DNA of 64,000 nt from Arthrobacter sp. PAMC25284 (GTDB taxonomy: Bacteria; Actinomycetota; Actinomycetes; Actinomycetales; Micrococcaceae), in assembly GCF_019443425.1 (NCBI RefSeq), contig NZ_CP080382.1, positions 1,488,001 through 1,552,000 of the forward strand, read 5' to 3'. Below the pieces are notes generated by a model. It saw nothing but the letters and a program-made list of their open reading frames with translations. It was not told the DNA's origin and ran no database searches. Below, one piece after another: positions 48,131 through 57,076 of this stretch. The position numbers were made by a program, and so were the translations under genes. Numbering within the stretch: position 1 is the first letter of the stretch; each line of letters opens with the position of its first letter.

Positions 48131-49706
48131 GGTCGCCTCCCTCGGCGCTTGCGGCCGGGCGGTTCGGGGAAGTGGGCTCTTCGTTGGCGGCCTCGTGCGG
48201 CGTCACACCGGCCATCATCAGGCCAAGAACGTTCCGTGCTGTGCCGGCGGGGACAATTCCCACAAGCCGGCCTTTGTAGAGGACCGCGATCCGGTCGGCG
48301 AGTTCGATGACCTCATCGAGTTCGGTCGAGACAATCATGACCGGAGTCCCATTATCGCGCTCAGCTACGATCCGCTTGTGCAGGAATTCAATGGAGCCGA
48401 CGTCGACGCCGCGGGTGGGCTGGGACGCGATAAAGAGCCGTAGCGGCCGGGACAGCTCCCGGGCCATCACAACTTTCTGCTGGTTTCCACCGGACAGTGT
48501 GCCTGCGGACAGTGAGCCGGAGGGGGTGCGGACGTCGAATTCCTCGATCCGGGAGGCCGCGTTTTCCAGGACCTTGGCAGGGCTCATGCTGATGCCCTTC
48601 GCGAAGGGCGCCTGATCGTAGCGGTCCAGAATCAGGTTTTCTGCGATGGAGAAGGAACCGATCAGGCCGTCGACGGAACGGTCCTCGGGAACGAAGCCGA
48701 CGCCGGCACCCAGGATGTCCTTGACGCTGCGGCCCGTCAGCTCCTCGCCGTCCAGGAGGATGGAACCGTGCACCCGCTGTTGCAGGCCCAGAATGGCCTC
48801 GGTGAGTTCGGTCTGCCCGTTGCCCTGGACACCGGCCACGGCCAAAATCTCACCCCGGGCGATGTCGAAGCTGATGCCGTCCACCACGTGCTGGCCGCTG
48901 GGCGCAATGACGGTGAGGTCTTTGACCTGGAACGTTGTTTCCTGGGGCACGGCCGGAGCCTTGTCCAGGGTGAGGCTGACGGCGCGGCCGACCATCAAGG
49001 ACGCCAGTTCGGTGGTTGACGCGGTGGGGCTGGCAGTGCCCACGACCTTGCCCCGACGGATCACCGTGATTGTGTCCGAGACTTCCCGGACTTCGCGGAG
49101 TTTATGCGAGATGAAGACGATGGACGTGCCGTTGCTCTTGAGCTGGCGCATGATATCCAGCAGTTCGTCGGTGTCCTGCGGCGTCAGGACGGCAGTGGGT
49201 TCGTCCAGGATGAGCACCTTCGCGTCGCGCACTAGGGCCTTGATGATCTCTACGCGCTGCTGGACACCGACCGGGAGGTCTTCCACGAGGGCGTCCGGGT
49301 CGACGTCGAAGCCGTACTTGTCCGAGATCTCGCGGATTTTGCGTCGCGTGACGTCCAGGTCCAGGAACCCGCCGGGTTTCGTGCTCTCGCCGCCCAGTGC
49401 AACGTTTTCAGCGACGGTGAAAACCGGCACCAGCATAAAGTGCTGGTGCACCATGCCGATCCCGGCGGCCATGGCGTCGCCGGGGCCGCGGAAGCTGACG
49501 GGTTTGTCGTCAATCAGGATTTCGCCCTCGGTGGGCTCGTACAGCCCGTAGAGGACGTTCATCAGCGTGGATTTACCGGCGCCGTTCTCGCCCAGCAGGC
49601 AGTGGATCTGCCCGGGTTCAACCACCACGTCGATGTGATCGTTGGCTACCAGGGAGCCGAAGCGTTTGGTGATCCCTTTGAGTTCAAGTTTCAAAACTCT
49701 GACCAA
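48123..49706 (-). CDS. Nucleoside/simple-sugar ABC transporter ATPase, duplicated domains
   Basis: A 527-residue RbsA/YufO-type ATPase with two ABC domains. The first has GENGAGKSTLMNVLYGL, GMVHQHFMLVPVFTVAEN (the HQHFMLV Q-loop is typical of BMP systems) and LILDEPTAVLTP. The second has VAGVQGNGQTELTEAILGL (degenerate Walker A), VPEDRSVDGL, and SGGNQQKVVMARELSRPL. The start is uncertain: TTG at 49706 is used, and a TTG five codons later is possible. The upstream bmpA gene is separated by a terminator-like hairpin. Confidence 0.92.
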   Translation of the reverse strand: MVRVLKLELKGITKRFGSLVANDHIDVVVEPGQIHCLLGENGAGKSTLMNVLYGLYEPTEGEILIDDKPVSFRGPGDAMAAGIGMVHQHFMLVPVFTVAENVALGGESTKPGGFLDLDVTRRKIREISDKYGFDVDPDALVEDLPVGVQQRVEIIKALVRDAKVLILDEPTAVLTPQDTDELLDIMRQLKSNGTSIVFISHKLREVREVSDTITVIRRGKVVGTASPTASTTELASLMVGRAVSLTLDKAPAVPQETTFQVKDLTVIAPSGQHVVDGISFDIARGEILAVAGVQGNGQTELTEAILGLQQRVHGSILLDGEELTGRSVKDILGAGVGFVPEDRSVDGLIGSFSIAENLILDRYDQAPFAKGISMSPAKVLENAASRIEEFDVRTPSGSLSAGTLSGGNQQKVVMARELSRPLRLFIASQPTRGVDVGSIEFLHKRIVAERDNGTPVMIVSTELDEVIELADRIAVLYKGRLVGIVPAGTARNVLGLMMAGVTPHEAANEEPTSPNRPAASAEGGDHV

Positions 49707-49803
49707 TCTAGAATTGTCCGGCGGCTGTGCCGGTCAGGAAATGGGTCTGCGGCACCAGCCTAGTGCCCGCAGACGGGCGCGGATCGGGACCGCGCAAAAC
49801 GAA

Positions 49804-49850
49804 AAGCGCCACAGCCCGTGCGGTGAGTGACCGTACGGGCCGTGGCGCTT
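49804..49850 (-). terminator. Hairpin between bmpA and ATPase gene, partial terminator
   Basis: AAGCGCCAC (49804-49812) pairs with GTGGCGCTT (49842-49850), and inner GCCCGT pairs with ACGGGC. In the transcription direction the stem is followed by TTTTCG. Since the ATPase and permeases have no other obvious promoter, this probably lets only part of the transcription through, giving more binding protein than membrane subunits (inference). Confidence 0.75.
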
Positions 49851-49861
49851 CGTGGAGAAGG

Positions 49862-50971
49862 TTAGGCCTTCGGGCTCGCTGCCGATTCGACCTTGAGCTT
49901 GCCGTCGGCAATGTCCTTCTTGATCTGCTCCAGCTCGGCCTTCAACTCAGCCGAAACCTGGGAGTCCAGATCGTGGAACGGAGCCAGCTGAACTCCGTCG
50001 TTGGCCAGGGTGCCAACATACGGCGTGTTGGAGAACTTGCCGTCCTTGTCTTCCTTGATAACGGTCTCGACTGCCTCGCCCATCTGCTTCATCACGGAGG
50101 AGAGCATGATGTCCGCGTAGTCCGGTGCCGTGAGGTAGCCGTCGGAGTCAACCCAGATCAGCTTGACGTCCTTGCCTGCGGCTTTGGCTTCCTTAAGCGC
50201 TGCGCCTGCGCCCTTTCCGACCGGTCCCGCGACGGGCATAACGATGTCCGCGCCCTGGTCGAGGAAGTTCTGGGTGAACTGCTTGCCCTTGTCCTGCTTT
50301 TCGAAGTCACCGGTGAACGAACCGTCCTGCGCGGCCTTGTTCCAGCCCAGGACCTTGACGTCGGCGCCCTTTTGCTCGTTGTAGTACTTCACGCCGTCGG
50401 CGTAGCCGTCCATAAAGATGGTGACGGTGGGGATCTTGATGCCGCCGAACGTGGCGACTGTTCCGGTCTTGGTGGTGCCGGCGGCAAGGTAGCCCGCCAG
50501 GAACGCGGCCTGGGCCGTGTCGTAGATGATCGGCTTGACGTTGGCGATCGGGGTGTCGTAGCCGAAGTCGATGATGGCGAAGTGCGCGTCCGGGTTTGCC
50601 TCGGCCTGGGCCTTGGTGGCATCGCCGAGCAGGAACCCGACCGTGATGGTCAGGTCGCAGCCGGCGGAGACCATGGCTCGGAGGTTCGGTTCGAAGTCGT
50701 TGTTGGTCTTGGACTCGACCTGGTTGACCTTGATGCCCAGGTCCTTTTCGGCCTTCTTCAGGCCCTCGTAGGAGGACTGGTTGAAGGACTGGTCATCGAA
50801 CCCGCCTGAGTCCGAGACGATGCAGCCTGTGTAGTCACTGGCCGCGCCGGTCGCGCCGCCTCCGGCCTCCGGGGCCGCACCGCAGCCTGCCAGCAGGAGC
50901 GCCGCGGCGCTCACGGTGGCAAGGCCGGCCATTGAACGGCGGCCAAGGGCTGCACGCATTGAGTTCTTCAA
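49862..50971 (-). CDS. BMP family ABC substrate-binding lipoprotein (nucleoside type)
   Basis: A 369-residue lipoprotein of the Bmp/PnrA family. TTG start at 50971 is set by GGAGG 4 nt upstream. The signal peptide ends LLLAGC (Cys30). The fold shows SGGFDDQSFNQSSYEGL (ligand Asp/Phe), AGYLAAGTTKTGTVATFGG and MPVAGPVGKGAGAALKEA, with VDSDGY. PnrA-type proteins bind purine nucleosides, which matches the cdd and deoA genes in the same operon. Confidence 0.93.
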   Translation of the reverse strand: MKNSMRAALGRRSMAGLATVSAAALLLAGCGAAPEAGGGATGAASDYTGCIVSDSGGFDDQSFNQSSYEGLKKAEKDLGIKVNQVESKTNNDFEPNLRAMVSAGCDLTITVGFLLGDATKAQAEANPDAHFAIIDFGYDTPIANVKPIIYDTAQAAFLAGYLAAGTTKTGTVATFGGIKIPTVTIFMDGYADGVKYYNEQKGADVKVLGWNKAAQDGSFTGDFEKQDKGKQFTQNFLDQGADIVMPVAGPVGKGAGAALKEAKAAGKDVKLIWVDSDGYLTAPDYADIMLSSVMKQMGEAVETVIKEDKDGKFSNTPYVGTLANDGVQLAPFHDLDSQVSAELKAELEQIKKDIADGKLKVESAASPKA

Positions 50972-51180
50972 TTTTCCTCCAGGACGAAAGAGTTGACGCT
51001 ACGACGGAGAGTTCAATGAGTGTCTGTTTCGGATTTCCGTTGAAACGCTGTTGTCACTGATGAGTTCGCAGCACTGCGCCGTGGCGCACTGACTCAAGCT
51101 ACTGTAGTGGTCTGGGACACGTTCGAATAACACAGTGTGCCCGGATTACCCAGATTGTTGAGAATTTGTTACCAAGCAGT

Positions 51181-51212
51181 AGTGGCCGCGGCCCTGAGGG
51201 GCAGCGGCCACT
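51181..51212 (-). terminator. Terminator after oxidoreductase gene
   Basis: AGTGGCCGC (51181-51189) pairs with GCGGCCACT (51204-51212), perfect 9 bp, 19 bp past the leftward stop. In that direction ACTGCTTGG follows. Confidence 0.7.
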
Positions 51213-51230
51213 GTTGCCATGCGGGTGTCC

Positions 51231-52262
51231 TTAGAGCCGGACGAGCATCTTGCCGGTGTTGGCGCCGTCGAGCAGGTCCATGAAGGCCTGCGGGGCATTC
51301 TCCAGCCCGTCGACGATCGTCTCGTCGTACCGGACGGTGCCGTCGGCGAGCCAGCCGGCCATCGCTTCGGCGAACTCGCCCATGTGCTGCCAGTAGCTGC
51401 CCACCAGGAATCCCTTCAGCGTCAGTTGTTTGCCGACCGCCATCATGAGGTTCCGCGGCGCCGGAGTGGGTTCGGTGGCGTTGTACTGCGAGATGGCTCC
51501 GCACATGGCCACGCGGCCACCCACGGTGAGCGCTGACAGCGCGGCTTCGAGGTGCTCCCCGCCGACATTGTCGAAGTACACGTCGATGCCGCGCTCCCCC
51601 GCCGCTGCGGCCAGCTGCTCGGCAACCGGACCGTCGTTGTAGTTGAAGGCGTTATCGAAGCCCAATTCCAGCAGGCGTGCGACTTTTTCGGCGGAACCGG
51701 CGCTGCCGATTACCCGTGAGGCTCCCATGGCTTTGGCGATCTGCCCCACCAGCGATCCGACGGCACCGGCCGCGCCGGAGACGAAGACGACCTCGCCGGG
51801 CTGGAGGTTGGCGACCTTCAGGAGTCCGGCAAAAGCTGTGAGCCCGGTCATGCCCAGCGCGCCGAGGAATGCAGGCGCCGGGGCCAGGTCAGTGCGCGCC
51901 GGCGCGGTGGCGGCGGAATCCAGCACGGCGTATTCGCGCCAGCCCAGGGAATGGACGACGACGTCGCCGACTTTGCGGTCATCGGAACGGGAGGCGATGA
52001 TTTCGCCCACCGCGCCGCCCTCCATCGCTTCATTCAGCTCGTAGGGCGCCGCGTAGGACTTGGCGTCATTCATGCGGCCACGCATGTACGGGTCAACGGA
52101 GAGAAAGAGGTTTCGGATCAGGACCTGGCCCGCCTGCAGCTCGGGAAGCTCGGATGACGCGAGACGGAAGTCCGCCGGAACGGGGCGGCCGACCGGCCGG
52201 GCTGCGAGCTGGATCTCCTGCGTGGTGCTGGGAACGATCGTGGTTTCGGTCGCGGTGCTCAT
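51231..52262 (-). CDS. NADP-dependent MDR-superfamily oxidoreductase
   Basis: A 343-residue zinc-free medium-chain reductase of the leukotriene B4/curcumin reductase group. LFLSVDPYMRGRMND is diagnostic for the group, VVHSLGWREYAVLD follows, VFVSGAAGAVGSLVGQIAKAMG is the NADPH loop, and DVYFDNVGGEHLEAAL and LTLKGFLVGSYW are conserved. It likely reduces alpha,beta-unsaturated carbonyls. Its ATG overlaps the ohr stop (ATGA), tying it to peroxide or aldehyde detoxification. Confidence 0.91.
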   Translation of the reverse strand: MSTATETTIVPSTTQEIQLAARPVGRPVPADFRLASSELPELQAGQVLIRNLFLSVDPYMRGRMNDAKSYAAPYELNEAMEGGAVGEIIASRSDDRKVGDVVVHSLGWREYAVLDSAATAPARTDLAPAPAFLGALGMTGLTAFAGLLKVANLQPGEVVFVSGAAGAVGSLVGQIAKAMGASRVIGSAGSAEKVARLLELGFDNAFNYNDGPVAEQLAAAAGERGIDVYFDNVGGEHLEAALSALTVGGRVAMCGAISQYNATEPTPAPRNLMMAVGKQLTLKGFLVGSYWQHMGEFAEAMAGWLADGTVRYDETIVDGLENAPQAFMDLLDGANTGKMLVRL

Positions 52263-52690
52263 GCGGCAAACTCCAGGATTTTGATGTCGACGGTCATGTT
52301 GCCTCGGGTGGCATTGGAATACGGGCAGATCTGGTGGGCTTTGGCCACGAGCGCTTCCGCGGTCTGCGCGTCCACGGCCGGCAGTGCGATCTCGAGTTCG
52401 GCGGCCAGTCCGTAGCCGGCACCGTCTTCGAGGGCGCCGAAGTGGATCTTGGCGGCGACGGCGGAATCAGTCAGGTCAGCCTTTTCCCTGCGGCCCACGA
52501 GCCGCAGGGCTGAATGGAAGCAGGCGGCATAGCCGGCAGCGAAGAGCTGCTCGGGGTTGGTGCCCGCGCCGTCGCCGCCCAGCTCCACGGGGCTGGCGAG
52601 GGCGACGTCGAGCTTGCCGTCGCTGGTGCGGGCATTTCCGTCCCGGCCATCGCCCGAGGCGAGCGCCTCGGCGGTATAGAGAGTCTTCAT
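52259..52690 (-). CDS. ohr: Organic hydroperoxide resistance peroxiredoxin (Ohr)
   Basis: A 143-residue OsmC-family thiol peroxidase. Cys57 (GYAACFHSAL) and Cys122 (HQICPYSNATRGN) are the peroxidatic and resolving cysteines, and TNPEQLFAAGYAAC is the Ohr hallmark. Start ATG at 52690; the ribosome site is weak. It sits between ohrR and the reductase, all leftward. Confidence 0.94.
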   Translation of the reverse strand: MKTLYTAEALASGDGRDGNARTSDGKLDVALASPVELGGDGAGTNPEQLFAAGYAACFHSALRLVGRREKADLTDSAVAAKIHFGALEDGAGYGLAAELEIALPAVDAQTAEALVAKAHQICPYSNATRGNMTVDIKILEFAA

Positions 52691-52767
52691 ACGGAGTCCG
52701 ATCTGGTCAGTGGAATCATGCGAAATCTGTAGGCACGGCAAAGCACGCGGCGCGTGCGGGCCGGCGT

Positions 52768-53247
52768 CTAGCGGGAGGACTGCAGTGCGGCGGCGAGCCG
52801 GTTGAGGGTGTCGCGCAGTTGGTCGAGTTCGGCGGTGGATAATCCGGCGGCCTCCGCCAGCCGCTGCGGGACGCCGGCGGCTTTGGCACTCAGTGCGGCG
52901 CCGGCGTCCGTGAGGAAGACCTCGACGCGGCGCTCATCTGCCGCGGACCGCCGCCGCTCCACGAGACCGAGGGCTTCGAGCCGCTTGAGCAGCGGCGAGA
53001 GCGTCCCAGAGTCCAGGGCGAGCTCCTCCCCCAGCTCGCGAACGCTGCGGGGCTGTTCCTCCCAGAGCACCAACATCACAAGGTACTGCGGGTAGGTCAG
53101 GCCCAGCTCCTCGAGCATCGGGCGGTACGCCGCGGTCGTGGCGCGGGTCGCCGAGTACATGGCGAAGCACACCTGGCGGTTGAGGCGCGGTGCGTCGAGC
53201 GGACCGGCACCAGATCCGGACGTCGCGGGCTGCTGGGCTTCGTTCAT
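52768..53247 (-). CDS. ohrR: MarR family organic-peroxide sensor OhrR
   Basis: A 159-residue repressor. LNRQVCFAMYSATRATTAAY has the OhrR reactive Cys27 in the expected N-terminal position, with the two Tyr that contact it (Tyr30 and a Tyr in helix 1). The winged helix reads LTYPQYLVMLVLWEEQPRSV, LALDSGTLSPLLKRLEALGLV (split: DSGTLSPLLKRL) and RRSAADERRVEVFLT. Only the N-terminal Cys is present, so it is the one-Cys type. Its operator lies just upstream. Confidence 0.93.
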   Translation of the reverse strand: MNEAQQPATSGSGAGPLDAPRLNRQVCFAMYSATRATTAAYRPMLEELGLTYPQYLVMLVLWEEQPRSVRELGEELALDSGTLSPLLKRLEALGLVERRRSAADERRVEVFLTDAGAALSAKAAGVPQRLAEAAGLSTAELDQLRDTLNRLAAALQSSR

Positions 53248-53263
53248 GACATAAACATAGCCA

Positions 53264-53276
53264 ACAATTCAATTGT
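53264..53276. promoter_or_regulatory. OhrR operator box
   Basis: ACAATT-C-AATTGT, a perfect 6-bp inverted repeat 17 bp upstream of the ohrR start. It closely matches the known OhrR box (TACAATT-AATTGTA). It would autoregulate ohrR-ohr-reductase. Confidence 0.8.
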
Positions 53277-53306
53277 GCACAACTCAACTGAAGGGAGAGC
53301 GGGGAA

Positions 53307-53330
53307 ACGCCCGGGCCGGAGCCCGGGCGT
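53307..53330 (-). terminator. Terminator of decayed NmrA-type gene
   Basis: ACGCCCGGGC (53307-53316) pairs perfectly with GCCCGGGCGT (53321-53330), loop CGGA, followed leftward by TTTCCCC. It begins 8 bp past the remnant stop codon and 31 bp upstream of the OhrR box. Confidence 0.75.
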
Positions 53331-53337
53331 CTGCGGC

Positions 53338-53991
53338 CTAACCCGCCAGGACGTCCCGCAGGGTTGTGGCGGACCGCCCCGTGATGGCCTCGACGTCGTT
53401 GCTAACGGCGGCGAGCTCCCCCGCGGCGAAGGCAGTGTATGTGGAGACCCACGATCAATCCGCCATTCCTGGGCCCCCGACTGCTGCCGGGAGCTGCAGG
53501 CCTCGTCGAGGGTCGCATTGTGGAACGTGATCTCCCTGCCCGTGCGACGGACAGGGCCCGGGCGGCGCCGGTCATGTGTAGTCCATCCCGGACAACTTGA
53601 TGTGCTCCTCGGTCACATAGTGGTCCCGGCCCAGCGTGAACGTCGACTCCGGCGACGCGTCGATGAAGGAGGTGTAGACCACATGGGGGACGCCGGACGC
53701 AGCGGCGGATTCGATAAAGGTGCGGTGCTGGTCGAAGCGCTCGGGGCCTTCGGGAGCGGATACCATCAACAGCACTTCGACGCCCTCGAGCGCGGCTCCG
53801 GAAGCGTCCACATCTGTGTCGGCAAACCGGCAGGCCGTTGCGTCGGGGAAGACCTTCGACAACGGCTTGGGACGGTTCGCCCCGCCGCATCCGGATGCTC
53901 TCGACCCGAACAAGACCGAAGCAATCACGCGGCTCCTCAAGGCCGTAGTCGCTTCGGTGGCCTGAGCACCCGCCGAAGCGGTCCCACACAC
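53338..53991 (-). pseudogene. Decayed NmrA/SDR-type NAD(P)-binding protein
   Basis: Remnant of an atypical short-chain reductase (quinone reductase 2 or NmrA type). An intact middle part reads ALEGVEVLLMVSAPEGPERFDQHRTF (LEGVEVLLMVSA), SGVPHVVYTSFIDASPES and RDHYVTEEHIKLSGMDYT, then stops. Further pieces are in other frames: GREITFHNATLDEACSSRQQ, and the normal C terminus VSTYTAFAAGELAAVSNDVE with TLRDVLAG and a TAG at 53338. About 70-80 residues between DYT and GREITF are missing, one later base is lost, and the N-terminal GxxGxxG nucleotide loop cannot be found. Unlike the other frameshifted genes here, this is real decay. Confidence 0.8.
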
Positions 53992-54035
53992 GGCGTTCCC
54001 GGCGGAATCCCAGCGGACGCTGGCACGATGGAGGC

Positions 54036-54563
54036 ATGACTCCTGCTCACGGTTCTTCCGGCTTCTTCCGACGTCCCCAGCCCACTAAAACCAAAGCCGG
54101 TCAAGAATCGGTGTGGGACTACCCGCGGCCGCCAAGGGTCGAGCCACGTTCAGAACGCGTCATTGTGCGGCTTGGCGGGCAGATAATTGCCGACACCACT
54201 GATGCATTGCGCGTCCTGGAGACGAGCCATCCGCCTGTCTACTACTTGCCATTGGACGCATTCCCTGCCGGTGTCCTCGTCCCGGTCCAGGGCACGAGTT
54301 TCTGCGAGTTCAAGGGGGAAGCGCACTACTTCGACGTCGCTGCGGGCGGAGTCATCGCTCCCCGCGCCGGGTGGACCTACCCGGAGCCCACCCGGGGCTT
54401 CGAGGCACTCTGTACCCGTGTGGCCCTCTACCCGGGACACATGGACTCCTGCGAAATCAACGGCGAGCAGGTGACCTTCCAGGAGGGTGACTTCTACGGC
54501 GGCTGGATCACGAGGCAGATCGTCGGCCCGTTCAAAGGCGGCCCCGGCACTGCCGGGTGGTGA
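54036..54563 (+). CDS. DUF427 domain protein
   Basis: A 175-residue protein. The N terminus (about 30 residues) is polar. The DUF427 beta-tent fold follows: VWDYPRPPRVEP, RVIVRLGGQIIADTTDALRVLE (VRLGGQIIADT), HPPVYYLPLDAF, CEFKGEAHYFDV and AGWTYPEP. These are characteristic. Function unknown. It diverges from the NmrA-type remnant. Confidence 0.9.
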   Translation: MTPAHGSSGFFRRPQPTKTKAGQESVWDYPRPPRVEPRSERVIVRLGGQIIADTTDALRVLETSHPPVYYLPLDAFPAGVLVPVQGTSFCEFKGEAHYFDVAAGGVIAPRAGWTYPEPTRGFEALCTRVALYPGHMDSCEINGEQVTFQEGDFYGGWITRQIVGPFKGGPGTAGW

Positions 54564-54635
54564 GCGCATCGCTCCCGCACGCCCAGATCGAACCCGGCTG
54601 CTCCCCGGCAAAGTCGCCGGCGCTGTGCCCGCCGG

Positions 54636-55836
54636 CTAGAGGTCGCGGATTGTCCGGAGCGCCGCGGCCGTGAGCACCTGGATGCCCAGGCCCAGGGCCC
54701 GCTCATCCACGATGTAATCGCCACGGTGAAGGTCGTACTCTTCGCCGCCCGGCGTCTTGGTGCCCAGGCGCATCATGGCGCCGGGAACGTCCGCCAGGAA
54801 CCAGGCGAAGTCTTCGCCGCCCATGGACTGTGGTGTCAGGACGACGGCCCCCTCACCGATCTCGGCACGCGCCGCGGCCTCGATCAGGGCCGTTTCGTGC
54901 TCGGAGTTCACCACGGGCGGCACGCCGCGGGTGTGTTCCAGATGGACGTCGACTCCGTACGGCGCCGCGACCTGCCGGACCACATCGTCCAGCAGTTCGC
55001 CGGCGCCGTGCCAGGCGTCGCGGTCCAGGCACCGCATGGTGCCGGCCATGTAACCGGTGCCGGGGATGGCGTTCGGGGCGGAACCGGCGGAGATCTGTCC
55101 CCAGACGACGGAGACGCCGCTGCGGACATCGACCCGGCGGGAGAGCACGGCCGGGACATTCACCGCGATCTGGGCCAGTGCAAACACCAGATCCTCGGTC
55201 AGGTGCGGGCGGGACGTGTGGCCGCCGCGGCCGGAGAGTTCAATCTTGATAGTGTCCGAGGCCGAAGTGATGGCACCGATCCGGGTGCCGATTTTGCCGA
55301 TCTCGATCCGCGGATCACAGTGCAGCGCCAGGATGCGCGGCACCCCCTCCAGCACGCCCTGTTCAATGCAGGCGTGCGCGCCGCCGGGCATGGTTTCCTC
55401 GGCGGGCTGGAAGATGATCCGGACCGATCCGCCCAGCGGCGATTGCTCGTGCATCCGCTGCAGGATCAAAGCGATCCCCAGCATCGTGGTGGTGTGGACA
55501 TCATGCCCGCAGGCGTGCGTTACACCGTGGTTTTTCGAGGCGAACGGCAGCCCGGTGTCCTCGATGATCGGCAGGGCGTCGATGTCGCCGCGCAAGGCGG
55601 TCGCGATAGGGCCCTTCGCCGATATCGACGCTGAGTCCAGTGCCTTCGAGCCGGCGGGGCGCGAGCCCGGCCGCTTCGAGCCGCTGCGCAAGCTTCTCCG
55701 TGGTCCGGAACTCCTTGAAGGACAACTCCGGGTGCGCGTGGAGGTCGCGGCGGAACGCGATCAGCTCCGGCAGGAGGGGCTCCAGCCATGGCCCCACCAG
55801 TGTGGTGGGCTCAGCTTCAGTAGTGTAGTTGCGCAC
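54636..55836 (-). CDS. M20 family amidohydrolase (frameshifted as read)
   Basis: A metal-dependent amidohydrolase of the N-acyl-aminoacid/hippurate type. From GTG 55836: ELIAFRRDLHAHPELSFKEF and SVDIGEGP, then in a second frame ALRGDIDALPIIEDTGLPFAS, HACGHDVHTTTMLG (metal His/Cys/Asp) and IFQPAEETMPGGAHACIEQG, the catalytic Glu pair. Further on come the dimerisation lobe GRGGHTSRP and the final metal region MGGEDFAWFL. The frames join at GGGCCC 55609-55614, one base too many. Corrected length is 399 residues, as expected. Confidence 0.88.
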
Positions 55837-55942
55837 GGAACAACTCTATCGAGGGTGCACCGATTAAAGGCATCGGCTACAGCGGGTTACGGATTCCCTG
55901 CGGCGCGGAGCCTCCGCAGCGTCAGCCACGGCGGCAGAACCG

Positions 55943-57076
55943 CTAGAGAACGTCGGCGTCGCCCCTGGCCTTGAGGGCATCCACAGCCTGTTTGACCCGC
56001 TGCGAATGCGCCTTCGTGGTGACCAGGAGGGCATCGGGAGTGTCGACAATAACGACGTCCTTGATCCCAATCAGGGCGATCACCCGCTTGGTATCGGAAA
56101 CGACAACGCCGCTGGCGTTCTCGGTGAAGACGCGGGCACCCTCGCCGAGGACCGTGACGTCGTCGACTTCCCGGGCGCTGTTGAGCCGGCCGACGGAGGC
56201 GAAGTCTCCGACGTCGTCCCAGCCGAAGATGCCCGGCACGACGGCGACGTCCCCGGCCGCCGCGGCGGGTTCGGCGACGGCATAGTCGATGGCGATCTTG
56301 GGCAGCGTGGGCCATATCCGGTCCTTGACCTCGTCCCGTTGCGGAGTGTCCCAGGCCCGGGCGATTTCCTGCAGCCCGGCGAAAAGCACTGGCTGGTTGG
56401 CTTCGAGGTGCTTGAGCATCAGCGCGACGGGCGCCACGAACATCCCGGCGTTCCAGACGTATTCGCCGCTGTCCACGTACTGCTGGGCAACGTCCTCGCT
56501 GGGCTTCTCCACGAACTCCACAACGGACTGCGCGCTCGGCGCACCGGGGATGTTAAGGGTGGCGCCGGAACGGATATAACCGAACCCGGTGGAAGGGTGG
56601 GTTGGTTTGATGCCGATGGTGACGATTTTTCCGGCGGCCGCGGTGTGGATGGCCTCACGGACGGCGTCCTGGAACAGATCTTCCGGGCTGATCACCTGGT
56701 CCGCGGCGAAGGAGCCCATGATGGTGTCCGGATCCCGCTCGTGCAGGATGGCCGCGGCCAGGCCAATTGCCGCTCCGGAGTCCTTCGGCTCGCTCTCCAG
56801 CACCAGATCGGAATCCTTGATCTCGGGCAGTTGGCTGCAGACCGCCGCGCGGTGCGCAACGCCGGTGACGACCAGCATGTGCGTTCCCGCGAGGGGATGC
56901 AGGCGGTCATAGGTGGCGCGCAACAGCGTACTGCCGGACCCCGTGAGGTCATGGAGGAACTTGGGGGCTGCTGCCCGTGACAGCGGCCAGAGCCGGGTCC
57001 CCACACCGCCCGCTGGAATGACCGCGATGAAGCGGTCCAGCGGTGAATCCTGGTTTGTCACTTTGTCTGTAGTCAT
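55943..57076 (-). CDS. manC: Mannose-1-phosphate guanylyltransferase
   Basis: Makes GDP-mannose for glycan and glycolipid synthesis. 377 residues from ATG 57076. VIPAGGVGTRLWPLSRAAAPKFL is the nucleotide loop (AGGVGTRLWPLSR), EPKDSGAAIGLAAAIL, GSFAADQVI, TIGIKPTHPSTGFGYI and FVEKPSEDVAQ follow, and VPGIFGWDDVGDF carries the catalytic Asp. It lacks the C-terminal mannose-6-P isomerase half of bifunctional ManC. Confidence 0.92.
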   Translation of the reverse strand: MTTDKVTNQDSPLDRFIAVIPAGGVGTRLWPLSRAAAPKFLHDLTGSGSTLLRATYDRLHPLAGTHMLVVTGVAHRAAVCSQLPEIKDSDLVLESEPKDSGAAIGLAAAILHERDPDTIMGSFAADQVISPEDLFQDAVREAIHTAAAGKIVTIGIKPTHPSTGFGYIRSGATLNIPGAPSAQSVVEFVEKPSEDVAQQYVDSGEYVWNAGMFVAPVALMLKHLEANQPVLFAGLQEIARAWDTPQRDEVKDRIWPTLPKIAIDYAVAEPAAAAGDVAVVPGIFGWDDVGDFASVGRLNSAREVDDVTVLGEGARVFTENASGVVVSDTKRVIALIGIKDVVIVDTPDALLVTTKAHSQRVKQAVDALKARGDADVL

